A stretch of DNA of 42,126 bases, from assembly GCF_029255545.1 (NCBI RefSeq), contig NZ_JANLJJ010000053.1, positions 2,126 to 44,251 on the forward strand. Reading direction: 5' to 3'. This stretch comes from Ferrovibrio sp. (GTDB lineage: Bacteria > Pseudomonadota > Alphaproteobacteria > Ferrovibrionales > Ferrovibrionaceae). How positions within the stretch are numbered: position 1 is the stretch's first letter; every line of letters starts with the position of its first letter. Position numbers and translations under genes: made by a program. This document shows, piece by piece, positions 8,577 through 18,863 of the stretch. The notes under the pieces are model-generated. The model was given only the letters and a program-made list of their open reading frames with translations, made no database searches and was not told the DNA's origin.

Positions 8577-9830
8577 ATGAAAAACGCTTTCCTGCTCCAG
8601 ACCGCACTCGTGGCAGCGGCTGGCCTGCTGGTTGCCGGTGTCGCAAATGCCCAGACCAGGGACGTGCCGATCGGCGTCGCGGTCGGCGGCTACATGACCC
8701 ATGTCTTCAAGATGCAGGATCGCGACGACCGCCCGACGCAGCGCGATGCCGGTTCGATCGCCTTCGGGTCGCCCGATGCCGAGATCTGGTTCAGCATCCG
8801 CGGCGTATTGGACAACGGCACCGTCGTCGGCGGGCGTATCGAGCTGGAGGGCCAGACCGAGAGCGACCAGATCGACGAGACCTATATGTTCGTCGAACGC
8901 AGCGACATCGGCCGCATCGAGCTGGGATCGACGGATCGGGCCGCGTCCAAGATGGTCTATGGCGCGCCGATTGCCATTCCCGGTTACGGTACAATCGATC
9001 CGACTGGTGCGATTTCGGTTACTAACACCCCGGCCGGCGCCCGCACCAGCGGCAATCTGACCAAATTCATCAGTGTCGACGACAATCAGGGCGTCAACCT
9101 GTATACTTCGGCGAACCGCTATTTCGGCTCCAAGGCAGGCAAGGGTCTGCAGTTCGGCCTATCCTATACGCCCGACGGCTGCCAGGATTTCTCCGGTTGT
9201 GGCGGCGGTTTCGGGTCGACCGCCAACGCCGGCCAGATCTCGAAGGCCTACACCGCTGCCGCAAACTATCTCGAGTCGTTTGGTCCGGTCGATGTAGCTG
9301 TTTTCGGTGCCTACAACCGCTTCTCGGTTGAGGCCGACAGTGCCGGCAGCGCCACCAACGGTTCCGCCACCGTGTTCAAGTCGAGTGGTCTCGACGGTTA
9401 TGCCGCCGGCACCACGCTGACCTACAACATCGGCGACGGCTCGTCGGTCCAGCTCGGCGGCGCCTACAAGCGCGAAGAGATGGGCGTCACCCGCAGCGGC
9501 GACGACAAGCGCAACGTCTACACCGCCGGCCTGCGCTACCTGACGGCCGGCACCACGCCGGGTTCGATCGGTCTGGGCGTCGATTTCGCCAAGACCAAGG
9601 CCGACCAGGGTAACATCGCCGGCACTGCCGTCGGCGGTGAAGACGAATACACCTGGTATTCGGCTGGCCTGACCTACCAGGTCGCGACCGGCATCCTGCT
9701 GTTTGGTGGTCTCGGCTATTACGAGTATGACGACGCGATCAGCGCCGGCACCGTGGTCGCCGCCACGACCCAGGCCGATAACGATTCCAAGGCGACCTTC
9801 GGCGTCGTCGGCATGCGCCTCGACTTCTGA
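8577..9830 (+). CDS. Outer-membrane porin (copy 3 of 3)
   Basis: A 417-residue porin, the most divergent of the three. The signal peptide ends in GVANA25 before Q26. It keeps the core strands (PIGVAVGGYM, AEIWFSIRGVLDNGT, VNLYTSANRYFGSK) and the terminal VVGMRLDF. It has a longer segment at about 130-170 (TIDPTGAISVTNTPAG region) and extra residues near the C-terminal strands, so its surface loops are larger. The Cys pair is C202 and C208 (CQDFSGC). Codon use is more strongly GC-ending than in copies 1 and 2. The ATG at 8577 follows AGGAAGGAGC. Own promoter and terminator suggest a separate unit. Substrate cannot be predicted. Confidence 0.93.
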   Translation: MKNAFLLQTALVAAAGLLVAGVANAQTRDVPIGVAVGGYMTHVFKMQDRDDRPTQRDAGSIAFGSPDAEIWFSIRGVLDNGTVVGGRIELEGQTESDQIDETYMFVERSDIGRIELGSTDRAASKMVYGAPIAIPGYGTIDPTGAISVTNTPAGARTSGNLTKFISVDDNQGVNLYTSANRYFGSKAGKGLQFGLSYTPDGCQDFSGCGGGFGSTANAGQISKAYTAAANYLESFGPVDVAVFGAYNRFSVEADSAGSATNGSATVFKSSGLDGYAAGTTLTYNIGDGSSVQLGGAYKREEMGVTRSGDDKRNVYTAGLRYLTAGTTPGSIGLGVDFAKTKADQGNIAGTAVGGEDEYTWYSAGLTYQVATGILLFGGLGYYEYDDAISAGTVVAATTQADNDSKATFGVVGMRLDF

Positions 9831-9864
9831 TCCTGCGATCAGGATCGGAATGCATCGTTTTGGG

Positions 9865-9895
9865 AAGGGGCCGGGCAACCGGCCCCTTTTCTCTT
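9865..9895 (+). terminator. Rho-independent terminator of porin 3
   Basis: A perfect 10-base-pair stem, AAGGGGCCGG with CCGGCCCCTT, carries a GCAA loop at 9875-9878. It is followed by a long pyrimidine run (TTTTCTCTTCTCTTTTCTC) up to about 9912. It separates porin 3 from the convergent ubiB gene. The T-rich tail is on the plus side only, so it serves the porin. Confidence 0.92.
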
Positions 9896-9946
9896 CTCTT
9901 TTCTCTTTTTTGTTTTCCGTTTGGTTTGGGCCAGTCCGCCAGCGGT

Positions 9947-11521
9947 TCAGTCCGCCAGCAGCAGCGCTGCGGCCAGCAGGGCGGCGATGCCGGCCCAGAT
10001 GCTCCACAGCAGTGGCCGCTGACGTTTCGCCGCCGCCGTCGCCTGGGCTTCGGCCAGCAGCGCCAGGCTGTCGCGGCTCAGCCGCAATCCGCCTTCCGCA
10101 TTGGCCGCCGCCAGCGCGTCCAGCCCGTCGAGGATCGTCGGCAATCGGCGCAGCGCATCACCCAGCGCATCACCCGCCTCGCGCAGGCGCGCCGCCGGCC
10201 CAAGATTGTCGCGCGCCCAGTCCTCGATCACCGGCCGCGCCACCTCCCAGAAATTGATCTCCGGATCGAGGCTGCGCGCCACGCCCTCCACCGTCACCAT
10301 CGTTTTCTGCAGCAGCAGCAGATGCGTCTGCGTGCGCATGCCAAAGGTCTCGGTGATCTGGAACAGCTGCGCCAGCAGCCGGCCGATCGAAATCTCGGTC
10401 ACCGGCCGGTCGAGGATCGGCTCGCCGATCGAGCGACAGGCCTGAGCAAACGCGTTTACGTCGCGGTCGCCCGGCACATAACCGGCCTCGAAATGCACTT
10501 CCGCCGCGCGCCGCCAGTTGCCGGTCAGGAAAGCGCCCAGCATTTCGGCCATGAAGCGCCGTGTCTTCATGTCGAGCCGGCCCATGATGCCGAAATCCAC
10601 CAGCTCCAGCCGGCCACCCTGCCCGGGCGAGACAAACAGGTTGCCGTGATGCATGTCGGCATGGAAATAGCCGTCGCGCAGAGCCTGCTTGAGGAAGACG
10701 CGGATCACCCGCGCGGCAATGTCGTGCAGCTCCAGGCCGGCATCCTGCAGGGCCGCGCGATCCTCGATCGGGATGCCGGCAATGCGCTGCACCGTCATCA
10801 CCCGGCGCGCCGTGCGCTGCCAGTCGATCGCCGGCACCAGGACGTCGGCGTCGTCGCGGAAATTGTCGCGCAGCTCGCCGGCGGCGGCGGCTTCCAGCCG
10901 CAGGTCCAGCTCGATCGCCACCCAGTCGCGCAAGGACGCCACCACGTCGCGAGGGCGCAGCCGGTCCAGGCCGGCCACATGCCGCTCGGCGGCCTCGGCC
11001 AGCCAGGCAAACAGCGCCAGGTCTTCGGCAAAGGCGGCCTCCACGCCGGGTCGCAGCACCTTCACCGCCACGGCTTTGCCATCGCTGGTCTCGGCCAGGT
11101 GCACCTGCGCCACGCTGGCCGCCGCCACCGGCTCAGTCTCAATATGGGCAAACAGGGTTTCGGTCGGCGCGCCCAGCTCGGCTTCGATCACGGCTTTGGC
11201 TTCGGCCCAGGGAAACGGCGGCAGCTTGTCGCGCAGCCGGCCGAGATCCCCGGCCAGGGTGGCGCCGACCAGATCGGGTCGCACCGAGAGCACCTGGCCC
11301 AGCTTGATGAAACTCGGGCCCAGATCGCTTAAGGCCGCGGCCAGCCGCTCGCCTTCGCGCAGATCCGGCCTCCGACGGCCGAACAGCGTCTGGAACAGGC
11401 CCAGCATGCTGCGGGCGCCGGCACCGACTGGTGCCTCGCGCAGCAGGAACAGCGCATCCTGGCGGGCGAAGCAACGGCCGATGGCAAACAGGCGGAGCAG
11501 GTGGCGCAGGTCGGTCAGCAC
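9947..11521 (-). CDS. ubiB: UbiB, atypical kinase for ubiquinone biosynthesis
   Basis: UbiB belongs to the ABC1/ADCK/COQ8 family of membrane-linked atypical kinases/ATPases needed for ubiquinone synthesis. The 524-residue product has the family KxGQ motif (KLGQ, 73-76), the alanine-rich loop AAAS (133-136) that replaces the usual P-loop, and the lysine of VAVKV (about 154). It also has HADMHHGN (287-294, usually HADPHPGN) and the metal-binding DFG (309-311). A hydrophobic C-terminal segment (about 502-522) should anchor it in the inner membrane. The start is a GTG at 11519-11521, 13 bases after the ubiE stop, so the two are one operon. No frameshift was seen. Confidence 0.95.
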   Translation of the reverse strand: MLTDLRHLLRLFAIGRCFARQDALFLLREAPVGAGARSMLGLFQTLFGRRRPDLREGERLAAALSDLGPSFIKLGQVLSVRPDLVGATLAGDLGRLRDKLPPFPWAEAKAVIEAELGAPTETLFAHIETEPVAAASVAQVHLAETSDGKAVAVKVLRPGVEAAFAEDLALFAWLAEAAERHVAGLDRLRPRDVVASLRDWVAIELDLRLEAAAAGELRDNFRDDADVLVPAIDWQRTARRVMTVQRIAGIPIEDRAALQDAGLELHDIAARVIRVFLKQALRDGYFHADMHHGNLFVSPGQGGRLELVDFGIMGRLDMKTRRFMAEMLGAFLTGNWRRAAEVHFEAGYVPGDRDVNAFAQACRSIGEPILDRPVTEISIGRLLAQLFQITETFGMRTQTHLLLLQKTMVTVEGVARSLDPEINFWEVARPVIEDWARDNLGPAARLREAGDALGDALRRLPTILDGLDALAAANAEGGLRLSRDSLALLAEAQATAAAKRQRPLLWSIWAGIAALLAAALLLAD

Positions 11522-11534
11522 GGTTGGGTCAGTC

Positions 11535-12323
11535 TCAGATGCGGCGGGCCGAATGCAAAGCAGCGATGCCGCCGGTCAGATCGCGCACCATCACATTGCC
11601 GAAGCCGGCTTCCAGGATCATGGCGGCGAAAGCCTCCTGGTCGGGGAAACGCCGGATGCTTTCCACCAGATAGCGGTAAGACTCTTCGTCCTTCGCGATC
11701 AGGCCGCCCAGCTTGGGCAGCAGATTGAAGCTGTAGGCATCATAAAGCTTCGCCAGCGCCGGATTGCGCACGGCCGAGAATTCCAGGCACAGGAAACGAC
11801 CGCCGGGTTTCAGTACGCGATACGCCTCGCGCAAAGCGGCATCGATATGGGTCACGTTGCGGATGCCAAACGCGATGGTATAGGCGTCCACGCTGCGGTC
11901 CGGCAGGGCCAGTTTTTCGGCATCCATGCAGGCCCAGGCCAGATTGCGCAGGCGGGCGGGATGCTGCGCGCCGGTATCGATGGCGCGGTTGCGACCCTGC
12001 TCCAGCATGGCGGCGTTGATGTCGGCCACCACCACGCGGGCCCTGGGCGCCCGCTCGACGATGCGGAAGGCGATGTCGCCGGTACCGCCGGCCAGGTCCA
12101 GAACGGTCATCTCGCCGCGGGGGGCGAGCCAGTCGATCATGGCCGCTTTCCACAGGCGGTGGACGCCGCCTGACATCACGTCGTTCATCAGGTCGTAATT
12201 GCCGGCCACCGAATCGAACACGCCGCGCACCAGTTTCGCCTTCTCCTGTTCCGGCACGGTCTGGAAGCCGAAATGGGTCTGATTTCCCGAAGCGTTTTCA
12301 GTCGGTTGAGTCTGATCGGTCAT
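11535..12323 (-). CDS. ubiE: UbiE, demethylmenaquinone/ubiquinone C-methyltransferase
   Basis: UbiE adds the C-methyl group to the benzoquinol ring in ubiquinone (and menaquinone) synthesis using SAM. The family signatures are clear: [17 protein letters not shown] near the N-terminus, [17 protein letters not shown], motif [29 protein letters not shown], then FGIRNVTH and [15 protein letters not shown]. From the ATG at 12323 the product is 262 residues, close to the usual length. An alternative ATG at 12338 adds five residues (MVGPA); MTDQ is preferred because it matches the short leader of known UbiE. It is followed closely by ubiB. It is divergent from mutM, with about 65 bases for both promoters. 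Confidence 0.96.
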   Translation of the reverse strand: MTDQTQPTENASGNQTHFGFQTVPEQEKAKLVRGVFDSVAGNYDLMNDVMSGGVHRLWKAAMIDWLAPRGEMTVLDLAGGTGDIAFRIVERAPRARVVVADINAAMLEQGRNRAIDTGAQHPARLRNLAWACMDAEKLALPDRSVDAYTIAFGIRNVTHIDAALREAYRVLKPGGRFLCLEFSAVRNPALAKLYDAYSFNLLPKLGGLIAKDEESYRYLVESIRRFPDQEAFAAMILEAGFGNVMVRDLTGGIAALHSARRI

Positions 12324-12388
12324 GGCGGGGCCGACCATAGCCGAAATGGAGCCGTCACGGTATAGAGACAGCCCAGAGGATCCACGCC

Positions 12389-13213
12389 ATGCCCGAATTG
12401 CCCGAAGTGGAAACCACGCGCCGCGGGCTGGCGCTCAAGCTGGAAGGCCGGCGCATCGCCCGCATCGAGGCCCGCCGGCCCGACCTGCGTTTCCCCCTGC
12501 CGAAGCATTTCGCGAAAACCATCCAGGGCCGCCGGGTCGAGGCGCTGGAGCGCCGGGCCAAATACATCCTGATCCGCCTGGAAGGCGGCCTGGTCTGGAT
12601 CATCCATCTGGGCATGTCGGGCCGCATGGTGCTGCGGGCCGGCTGGCCGAACGATATCGGCCCGCATGACCACGTGATCTTCGCCACCGACGAGGGCTGG
12701 GCTGCCACCTTCAACGATGCCCGCCGTTTCGGCATGATGGACCTGGTGCCGGCCGGGAAACTGGCCGAGCACCGCCTGCTGGCGGGTCTGGGGCCTGAGC
12801 CGCTGGACGATGCCTTCACCCCCGCCGTGCTGGCCGCCGCCCTGAAGGGCAAAAAAACCCCGATGAAGGCGGCCCTGCTGGACCAGACCGTGGTGGCCGG
12901 CCTGGGCAACATCTATGTCTGCGAGGCGTTGTTCCGCGCCGGCATCGACCCGAAACGGCTGGCCGGCACGGTCAAACCCGAGCGGCTGGCCAAGCTGGTG
13001 CCGGCGATCAAGGCGGTGCTGCGCGAGGCGATCAAGGCCGGCGGTTCCAGCCTGCGGGATTACGTGCAGTCCGACGGCGAACTGGGCTATTTCCAGACCC
13101 GGTTCAAGGTCTACGACCACGAAGGCGACCCCTGCCAGGTTTGCGGCGCCCCGATCCTGCGCATCGTGCAGGCCGGCCGCTCCACCTTCTACTGCCGCCG
13201 CTGCCAGAAATAG
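12389..13213 (+). CDS. mutM: Formamidopyrimidine-DNA glycosylase
   Basis: MutM (Fpg) removes 8-oxoguanine and ring-opened purines from DNA and cuts the strand by beta/delta elimination. The 274-residue product begins MPELPEVET, with the catalytic Pro2 and Glu3. The beta-hairpin lysine is present in RRAKYIL (about 58). The helix-two-turn-helix region contains [20 protein letters not shown]. The C-terminal zinc finger has C249, C252, C269 and C272. Every key residue is intact. It is divergent from ubiE, and a small anchored protein and an enoyl-CoA hydratase follow on the same strand, an arrangement seen in other alphaproteobacteria. Confidence 0.98.
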   Translation: MPELPEVETTRRGLALKLEGRRIARIEARRPDLRFPLPKHFAKTIQGRRVEALERRAKYILIRLEGGLVWIIHLGMSGRMVLRAGWPNDIGPHDHVIFATDEGWAATFNDARRFGMMDLVPAGKLAEHRLLAGLGPEPLDDAFTPAVLAAALKGKKTPMKAALLDQTVVAGLGNIYVCEALFRAGIDPKRLAGTVKPERLAKLVPAIKAVLREAIKAGGSSLRDYVQSDGELGYFQTRFKVYDHEGDPCQVCGAPILRIVQAGRSTFYCRRCQK

Positions 13214-13284
13214 GGCTTTTCCGGGCTGATTCGGGTCCGTCCCGGCACTTCCAAAACCCGCCCCGACCTGCCAAATTCCCGGCC

Positions 13285-13716
13285 ATGTTCCGCCCCGGCT
13301 GGAGACGTCGCCCGGTCCCGGCGCTAGCTGCACTTGTCGTCATCGGCTTAAGCCTTGGCGGTCTGTCGCTGGCGGGGATTCGTGCAAGCATCTCAGGGGC
13401 CTGGGCTGCTGATCCACGGCCCACCGCCGGTTTCCTGTCGATCGCTGAAGACGTGCCGCTGATGCCGGGCCTGGCGGAAAGCCCGGATGCCGCCACGGTG
13501 TTCGACAAACCCGCCGGCCGCATCGCCAATACCGAAGCCAGGGGTGCCGTCGCCGCTGCCGCCGTGCGCCAGTTCTATGCCGCCACCCTGCCGCAGCTTG
13601 GCTGGGAAACCCTGGCGCCGGAACGGTACCGGCGCGAGGCCGAGCAACTGCGGCTCAGTTTCACCGGCCGCGACGGGGCGCTCACCGTGCGCTTCGAGTT
13701 GCTGCCCAACCAATAA
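13285..13716 (+). CDS. Conserved small membrane-anchored or secreted protein
   Basis: I do not know a function for this 143-residue protein. From the ATG at 13285 (MFRPGWRRR) it has a basic N-terminus and a hydrophobic segment at about 12-32, followed by SGAWAADP. This could be a signal peptide cut after WAA or a membrane anchor. The rest is a compact soluble domain with [21 protein letters not shown], a [14 protein letters not shown] segment and [18 protein letters not shown]. It resembles small proteins often found between mutM and an enoyl-CoA hydratase in alphaproteobacteria, from general familiarity rather than a search. It should act in the periplasm. Gaps of 71 and 35 bases to its neighbours allow co-transcription. 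Confidence 0.75.
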   Translation: MFRPGWRRRPVPALAALVVIGLSLGGLSLAGIRASISGAWAADPRPTAGFLSIAEDVPLMPGLAESPDAATVFDKPAGRIANTEARGAVAAAAVRQFYAATLPQLGWETLAPERYRREAEQLRLSFTGRDGALTVRFELLPNQ

Positions 13717-13751
13717 ACCGTCCGCTACATCACGCTCCAGAGGAAACAGTC

Positions 13752-14528
13752 ATGGCGTATGAAAACATCCTGGTGGAAACCCGTGGCCAGGTCGGCCTGA
13801 TCACGCTGAACCGGCCGCAGGCGCTGAATGCCCTGAATGCCGCGCTGGTCAGCGAAATGGCCCAGGCCCTGGATGCTTTCGAGGCCAATGACGGGATCGG
13901 CTGTGTCATCATCACCGGTTCGGAGAAGGCTTTCGCCGCCGGCGCCGATATCAAGGAGATGCAGTCCAAGACCTATATGGACGTCTACAAGGAAGACTTC
14001 ATCACCAAGAACTGGGAACGTGTCACCACCTGCCGCAAGCCGGTGATCGCGGCGGTGGCCGGCTTTGCGCTGGGCGGCGGCTGCGAGCTGGCGATGATGT
14101 GCGATTTCATCATCGCTGCCGACACCGCCAAATTCGGCCAGCCGGAAATCAACCTCGGCACCATTCCCGGCGCCGGCGGCACCCAGCGCCTGACCCGTTT
14201 CGTCGGCAAGTCCAAGGCGATGGAAATGTGCCTCACCGCCCGCATGATGGATGCGACGGAAGCCGAGCGTTCCGGCCTGGTCAGTCGCGTCGTGCCGGCC
14301 GCCGAGCTGCTGAATGAAGCCTTCAAGGCCGCCGAGAAGATCTGCTCGCTGTCGCGTCCAGTGGTGATGATCGCCAAGGAAGCGGTGAATCGTGCTTATG
14401 AAACCACGCTGGCCGAAGGCGTGCGTTTCGAACGCCGGATTTTCCACTCGACCTTTGCCACCGAAGACCAGAAGGAAGGCATGAGCGCATTCGCCGAGAA
14501 GCGCAAGGCCGTCTTCAAGCACAAGTAA
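13752..14528 (+). CDS. Enoyl-CoA hydratase, crotonase family
   Basis: The 258-residue product fits a short-chain enoyl-CoA hydratase, which adds water to trans-2-enoyl-CoA in fatty-acid beta-oxidation. The crotonase fold motifs are all visible: [10 protein letters not shown] (oxyanion hole region), [14 protein letters not shown] with catalytic Glu112, and the second Glu132 in [20 protein letters not shown]. Both glutamates used by hydratases are kept, which argues against an isomerase or decarboxylase role. The C-terminus ([13 protein letters not shown]) is typical of the EchA/FadB1x group. It is preceded by AGAGGAAACAGTC as ribosome site. The next gene, hisZ, starts 15 bases later, so transcription may continue. 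Confidence 0.93.
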   Translation: MAYENILVETRGQVGLITLNRPQALNALNAALVSEMAQALDAFEANDGIGCVIITGSEKAFAAGADIKEMQSKTYMDVYKEDFITKNWERVTTCRKPVIAAVAGFALGGGCELAMMCDFIIAADTAKFGQPEINLGTIPGAGGTQRLTRFVGKSKAMEMCLTARMMDATEAERSGLVSRVVPAAELLNEAFKAAEKICSLSRPVVMIAKEAVNRAYETTLAEGVRFERRIFHSTFATEDQKEGMSAFAEKRKAVFKHK

Positions 14529-14543
14529 CGGAAGCGACCGATC

Positions 14544-15716
14544 ATGGCACCGCGCGGACGCAGTCCTGCAAGCGAAGGAGAAACCAGTGCGGCCGCCGGC
14601 CTGCTGCCGGCGGGTCTGCGCGACGTTCTGCCGCCGCGCGCCGAATGGGAGGCCCAGGCCAGCGAAAGCCTGCTGGCCGCCTTCGCCGCCCAGGGCTATG
14701 CCCGCGTCAAGCCGCCGCTGATCGAATTCGAGGAAACCCTGCTGGCCGGATCGGGCGCCGACCTGGCCGGCCAGATGTTCCGCGTCATGGACCCGGTATC
14801 GCAGCGCATGATGGGACTGCGCACCGACATCACCATGCAGGTGGCGCGCATCGCCGCCACGCGGCTGAAGGATTCCGCCCGTCCGCTGCGTTTCGCCTAT
14901 GCTGGCCAGGTGCTGCGCGTGCGCGGCACCCAGCTTCGCCCCGAGCGCCAGTTCGCCCAGGCCGGCGTGGAGCTGATCGGCTCCGCGGCGCTGGGCTCCG
15001 ACGTGGAAGTCGCCGTGCTGGCGGCGGAAGCCGTCGCCTCGCTGGGCGTCAGCGGCCTGTCGCTCGATATCACCCAGCCTCTGCTGGCGCCGGCGATCAT
15101 GGAAGCCCATGGCCTGGAACCGAAACAGGCGCGCGCCGCCCGCCGTGCGCTGGATCGCAAGGATGCCGCCGAGCTGAAAGAGGCGGGCGGTGCCGCCGCG
15201 CCCACTTTGCTGAAGCTGCTGCCGCTGGCCGGTCCGGCCCGCGCTGCTCTGGATGGCCTGCAGAAACTGAAACTGCCACCGGCGGCCGCCAGGATCGTCG
15301 CCGATCTCGATGCCCTGGTGCGCGAGGTGTCGGCTGCGGCGCCCGAACTGCTGGTCACGCTGGACCCTGGCGAATTCCGCGGCTTCGAATATCACACCGG
15401 CATCGCCTTCACCCTGTTTGCCCGCAACGTGCGTGGCGAACTGGGCCGTGGCGGCCGCTACAACACGCCGGCCGGCGAACCGGCCACGGGTTTCACGCTG
15501 TATCTCGACAGCGTGATGCGCGCCCTGCCGGCGCGCCCGGCGCTGCAGATGGTCTATCTGCCGTTCGGCACGCCGCGGTCGGCTGCCGCGAAACTGCGTG
15601 GCCAGGGCCATGCCACCTGGGCAGCGCTGGAGCCGGAAGCCGGCGATACGAAAAAAGCGGCCAAAGCGGCGGGCTGCAGCCATTGGTGGGACGGCAAGGC
15701 CGTCCAGCCTGTCTGA
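14544..15716 (+). CDS. hisZ: ATP phosphoribosyltransferase regulatory subunit
   Basis: HisZ is a paralogue of histidyl-tRNA synthetase that lacks tRNA charging and acts with the short HisG in the first step of histidine synthesis. The 390-residue product opens with LLPAGLRDVLPPRAEWE, then shows class II synthetase-like motif 2 (MMGLRTDITMQVAR, LRFAYAGQVLRV) and GGRYNTP near the C-terminus. The anticodon-binding domain of true HisRS is missing or reduced, as expected. The close pairing with purA downstream (25-base gap) is common in alphaproteobacteria. A short hisG should exist elsewhere in the genome; it is not in this window. Confidence 0.93.
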   Translation: MAPRGRSPASEGETSAAAGLLPAGLRDVLPPRAEWEAQASESLLAAFAAQGYARVKPPLIEFEETLLAGSGADLAGQMFRVMDPVSQRMMGLRTDITMQVARIAATRLKDSARPLRFAYAGQVLRVRGTQLRPERQFAQAGVELIGSAALGSDVEVAVLAAEAVASLGVSGLSLDITQPLLAPAIMEAHGLEPKQARAARRALDRKDAAELKEAGGAAAPTLLKLLPLAGPARAALDGLQKLKLPPAAARIVADLDALVREVSAAAPELLVTLDPGEFRGFEYHTGIAFTLFARNVRGELGRGGRYNTPAGEPATGFTLYLDSVMRALPARPALQMVYLPFGTPRSAAAKLRGQGHATWAALEPEAGDTKKAAKAAGCSHWWDGKAVQPV

Positions 15717-15741
15717 ATTTTTTGTCTGAAGGGTTCCTGAG

Positions 15742-17037
<1,296 letters not shown>

Positions 17038-17075
17038 GAACTGGGGATTATTGCTGTATTCAGTTGCCGTTTCAG

Positions 17076-17113
17076 GTTATCGATTCTTAACCCTGCCGTT
17101 ATCGACCCTTAAC
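17076..17113 (+). repeat. Two 16-bp direct repeats before the GAF gene
   Basis: GTTATCGATTCTTAAC (17076-17091) and GTTATCGACCCTTAAC (17098-17113) match at 14 of 16 positions. Their starts are 22 bases apart, about two helical turns. They lie in the 137-base gap between purA and the GAF gene, whose ATG is 61 bases after the second copy. The spacing suits two protein molecules bound to one face of the DNA. The binding protein is unknown. Confidence 0.65.
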
Positions 17114-17174
17114 TATCGCCAGCGCGGCTCTCTGGACAAAAGTGGTGCCAACACATCACACCCGGAGAGTAGCC

Positions 17175-17858
17175 ATGCTGAGGACCCAGGAAGCCGCCTT
17201 ATACGGCATCGGCGAGAACGCAATGTCGGTTCTGTGCGAGGCGATCTGCCTCGACGCCGTCGAAGTGGCGGCGGTCGGTCGGGTCAGCATCTGGTTCTTC
17301 GACGAAACCGGCAATCTGGTCTGCCAGCGCCTGCTTGATGCCCGCGAAGGCAGGTTCCATGAGGGCGCGGTGATCCCGCGCTCGGCCACGGCGGCCTATG
17401 TCAAGGCGGCCTCGGCCGGCCTTGCCGCGCTGACCACCGAGGACGCCCCGGTGCTGGAGCATGACAATGCCATGCCGGCGGACGTGACGGCACGGCTGGA
17501 TCTGCTGCTGGTCGACAACAAGAATCAGCCCGCCGCGATTTTCCGCTGCGAACGCTATGATGCCGCCGGCGAGTGGCGCGAGCGCGATATCATCATCCTG
17601 CGCAAGCTGGCCCAGACCCTGGCCACGGCGATCCGCCATGAATGCGAACGCTATGTGGCGTGCCAGACCGTGCCGGCCGTGCCATCCGTTCTGCTGGCGC
17701 CGACCGGTTCGGCCAGGCAGAATCTCGACTGGCTGCGCAAGGGCAAGGAGCCGTCGATCTGGCTACAATCCCTGCCGGCCGCGTCGGTCTATGATGCGCT
17801 GGATTTCGATCTGCCGCCGGTCCTGTCGGGCGATGACGAGCCGGACTGGGATAACTGA
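17175..17858 (+). CDS. Stand-alone GAF domain protein
   Basis: The 227-residue product looks like a single GAF sensor domain (about 15-160). Typical blocks are RVSIWFFDETGNLVCQRLLD, a central AAYVKAASAG helix, LDLLLVDNKNQPAAIFRCE and a closing WRERDIIILRKLAQTLATAI. In multi-domain kinases this type of GAF binds small ligands or signals oxidation; here no output domain follows. The last 65 residues are proline-rich and acidic (DLPPVLSGDDEPDWDN) with no known motif. The ATG at 17175 follows CCCGGAGAGTAGCC. It faces rpoH tail to tail with 19 bases between, and its upstream region holds a paired direct repeat. Ligand and partner are unknown. Confidence 0.75.
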   Translation: MLRTQEAALYGIGENAMSVLCEAICLDAVEVAAVGRVSIWFFDETGNLVCQRLLDAREGRFHEGAVIPRSATAAYVKAASAGLAALTTEDAPVLEHDNAMPADVTARLDLLLVDNKNQPAAIFRCERYDAAGEWRERDIIILRKLAQTLATAIRHECERYVACQTVPAVPSVLLAPTGSARQNLDWLRKGKEPSIWLQSLPAASVYDALDFDLPPVLSGDDEPDWDN

Positions 17859-17877
17859 AGGATTCCGTTAGGCGGCC

Positions 17878-18804
17878 TTACGCGGGGGCGGAAAAACCTT
17901 CGCTGGCCGGCCCGCCGGTCATGCCTTGTTCGGCGGCGGCCTGACGCACCGCTTTCTGCAGCTTCTCGAAGGCCCGCACCTCGATCTGGCGCACGCGTTC
18001 GCGGCTGATGCCGTAACGGGCCGACAGGTCTTCCAGCGTGGTCGGTTCTTCGGTGAGGCGGCGCTGCACCAGAATGTCGCGTTCGCGCTCGTTCAGGTCG
18101 GCCATCGCCGCCGCCAGCAGCTTGTGCCGGCTGTCGAATTCATCACCCTCGACCAGGCGGGCTTCCTGGTTCGGCGTCTCGTCGACCAGCCAGTCCTGCC
18201 ATTCGCTGCTGCCTTCCTCGTCACCGCGCAGCGGCGCGTTCAGCGAACTGTCGGCGCCGGCCAGGCGGCGGTCCATGGTGATGACTTCGTCCTGCGGCAC
18301 GTTGAGCTGGGTGGCGATCTTCTCCACCTGGTCGGGGGTCAACTGGCCGCCCTCGATCGCCTTCATCTGGCCGCGCAGGCGGCGCAGGTTGAAGAACAGC
18401 TTCTTCTGCGCGGCGGTCGTGCCGATCTTCACCAGCGACCACGAACGCAGGATGTATTCCTGGATCGAGGCACGGATCCACCACATGGCATAGGTGGAAA
18501 GCCGGAAGCCCTTGTCGGGGTCGAAGCGCTTCACCGCCTGCATCATGCCGACATTGCCTTCGGCGATCAGTTCGCCCACCGGCAAGCCATAGCCGCGATA
18601 GCCCATGGCGATCTTGGCCACCAGACGCAGATGGCTGGTTACCAGCTTATGCGCCGCTTCCACGTCGCCGCGATCGCGCCAGGCCTTGGCCAGCATGAAT
18701 TCCTCCTGCGGCTCCAGCATGGGGAAGCGGCGGATTTCGGCCAGGTAGCGGGCAAGGCCGCCCTCGGCAGAGGACAATGCGGGTAGGCTGGCGGCGGTAC
18801 TCAT
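17878..18804 (-). CDS. rpoH: RNA polymerase heat-shock sigma factor
   Basis: RpoH (sigma-32) directs RNA polymerase to heat-shock promoters. From the ATG at 18804 the product is 308 residues. Region 2 contains GELIAEGNVGMMQAVKRFD and STYAMWWIRASIQEYILRSW. The RpoH box QKKLFFNLR, diagnostic for this subgroup, follows directly. Region 4.2 has LEDLSARYGISRERVRQIE. A longer in-frame start (18891) would add 29 residues unlike RpoH; the start at 18804 is preceded by a GGAGG-rich stretch and begins MSTAASLPALS as in relatives. It is divergent from the secreted hydrolase, and the 198 bases between hold a perfect CRP-type palindrome and a possible heat-shock promoter. Confidence 0.96.
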   Translation of the reverse strand: MSTAASLPALSSAEGGLARYLAEIRRFPMLEPQEEFMLAKAWRDRGDVEAAHKLVTSHLRLVAKIAMGYRGYGLPVGELIAEGNVGMMQAVKRFDPDKGFRLSTYAMWWIRASIQEYILRSWSLVKIGTTAAQKKLFFNLRRLRGQMKAIEGGQLTPDQVEKIATQLNVPQDEVITMDRRLAGADSSLNAPLRGDEEGSSEWQDWLVDETPNQEARLVEGDEFDSRHKLLAAAMADLNERERDILVQRRLTEEPTTLEDLSARYGISRERVRQIEVRAFEKLQKAVRQAAAEQGMTGGPASEGFSAPA

Positions 18805-18863
18805 GGATCTGGAAACTCCCCCCTCCGGGGCTGGTCTTCGACTCTCGCCCGGTTCGGTATCAG

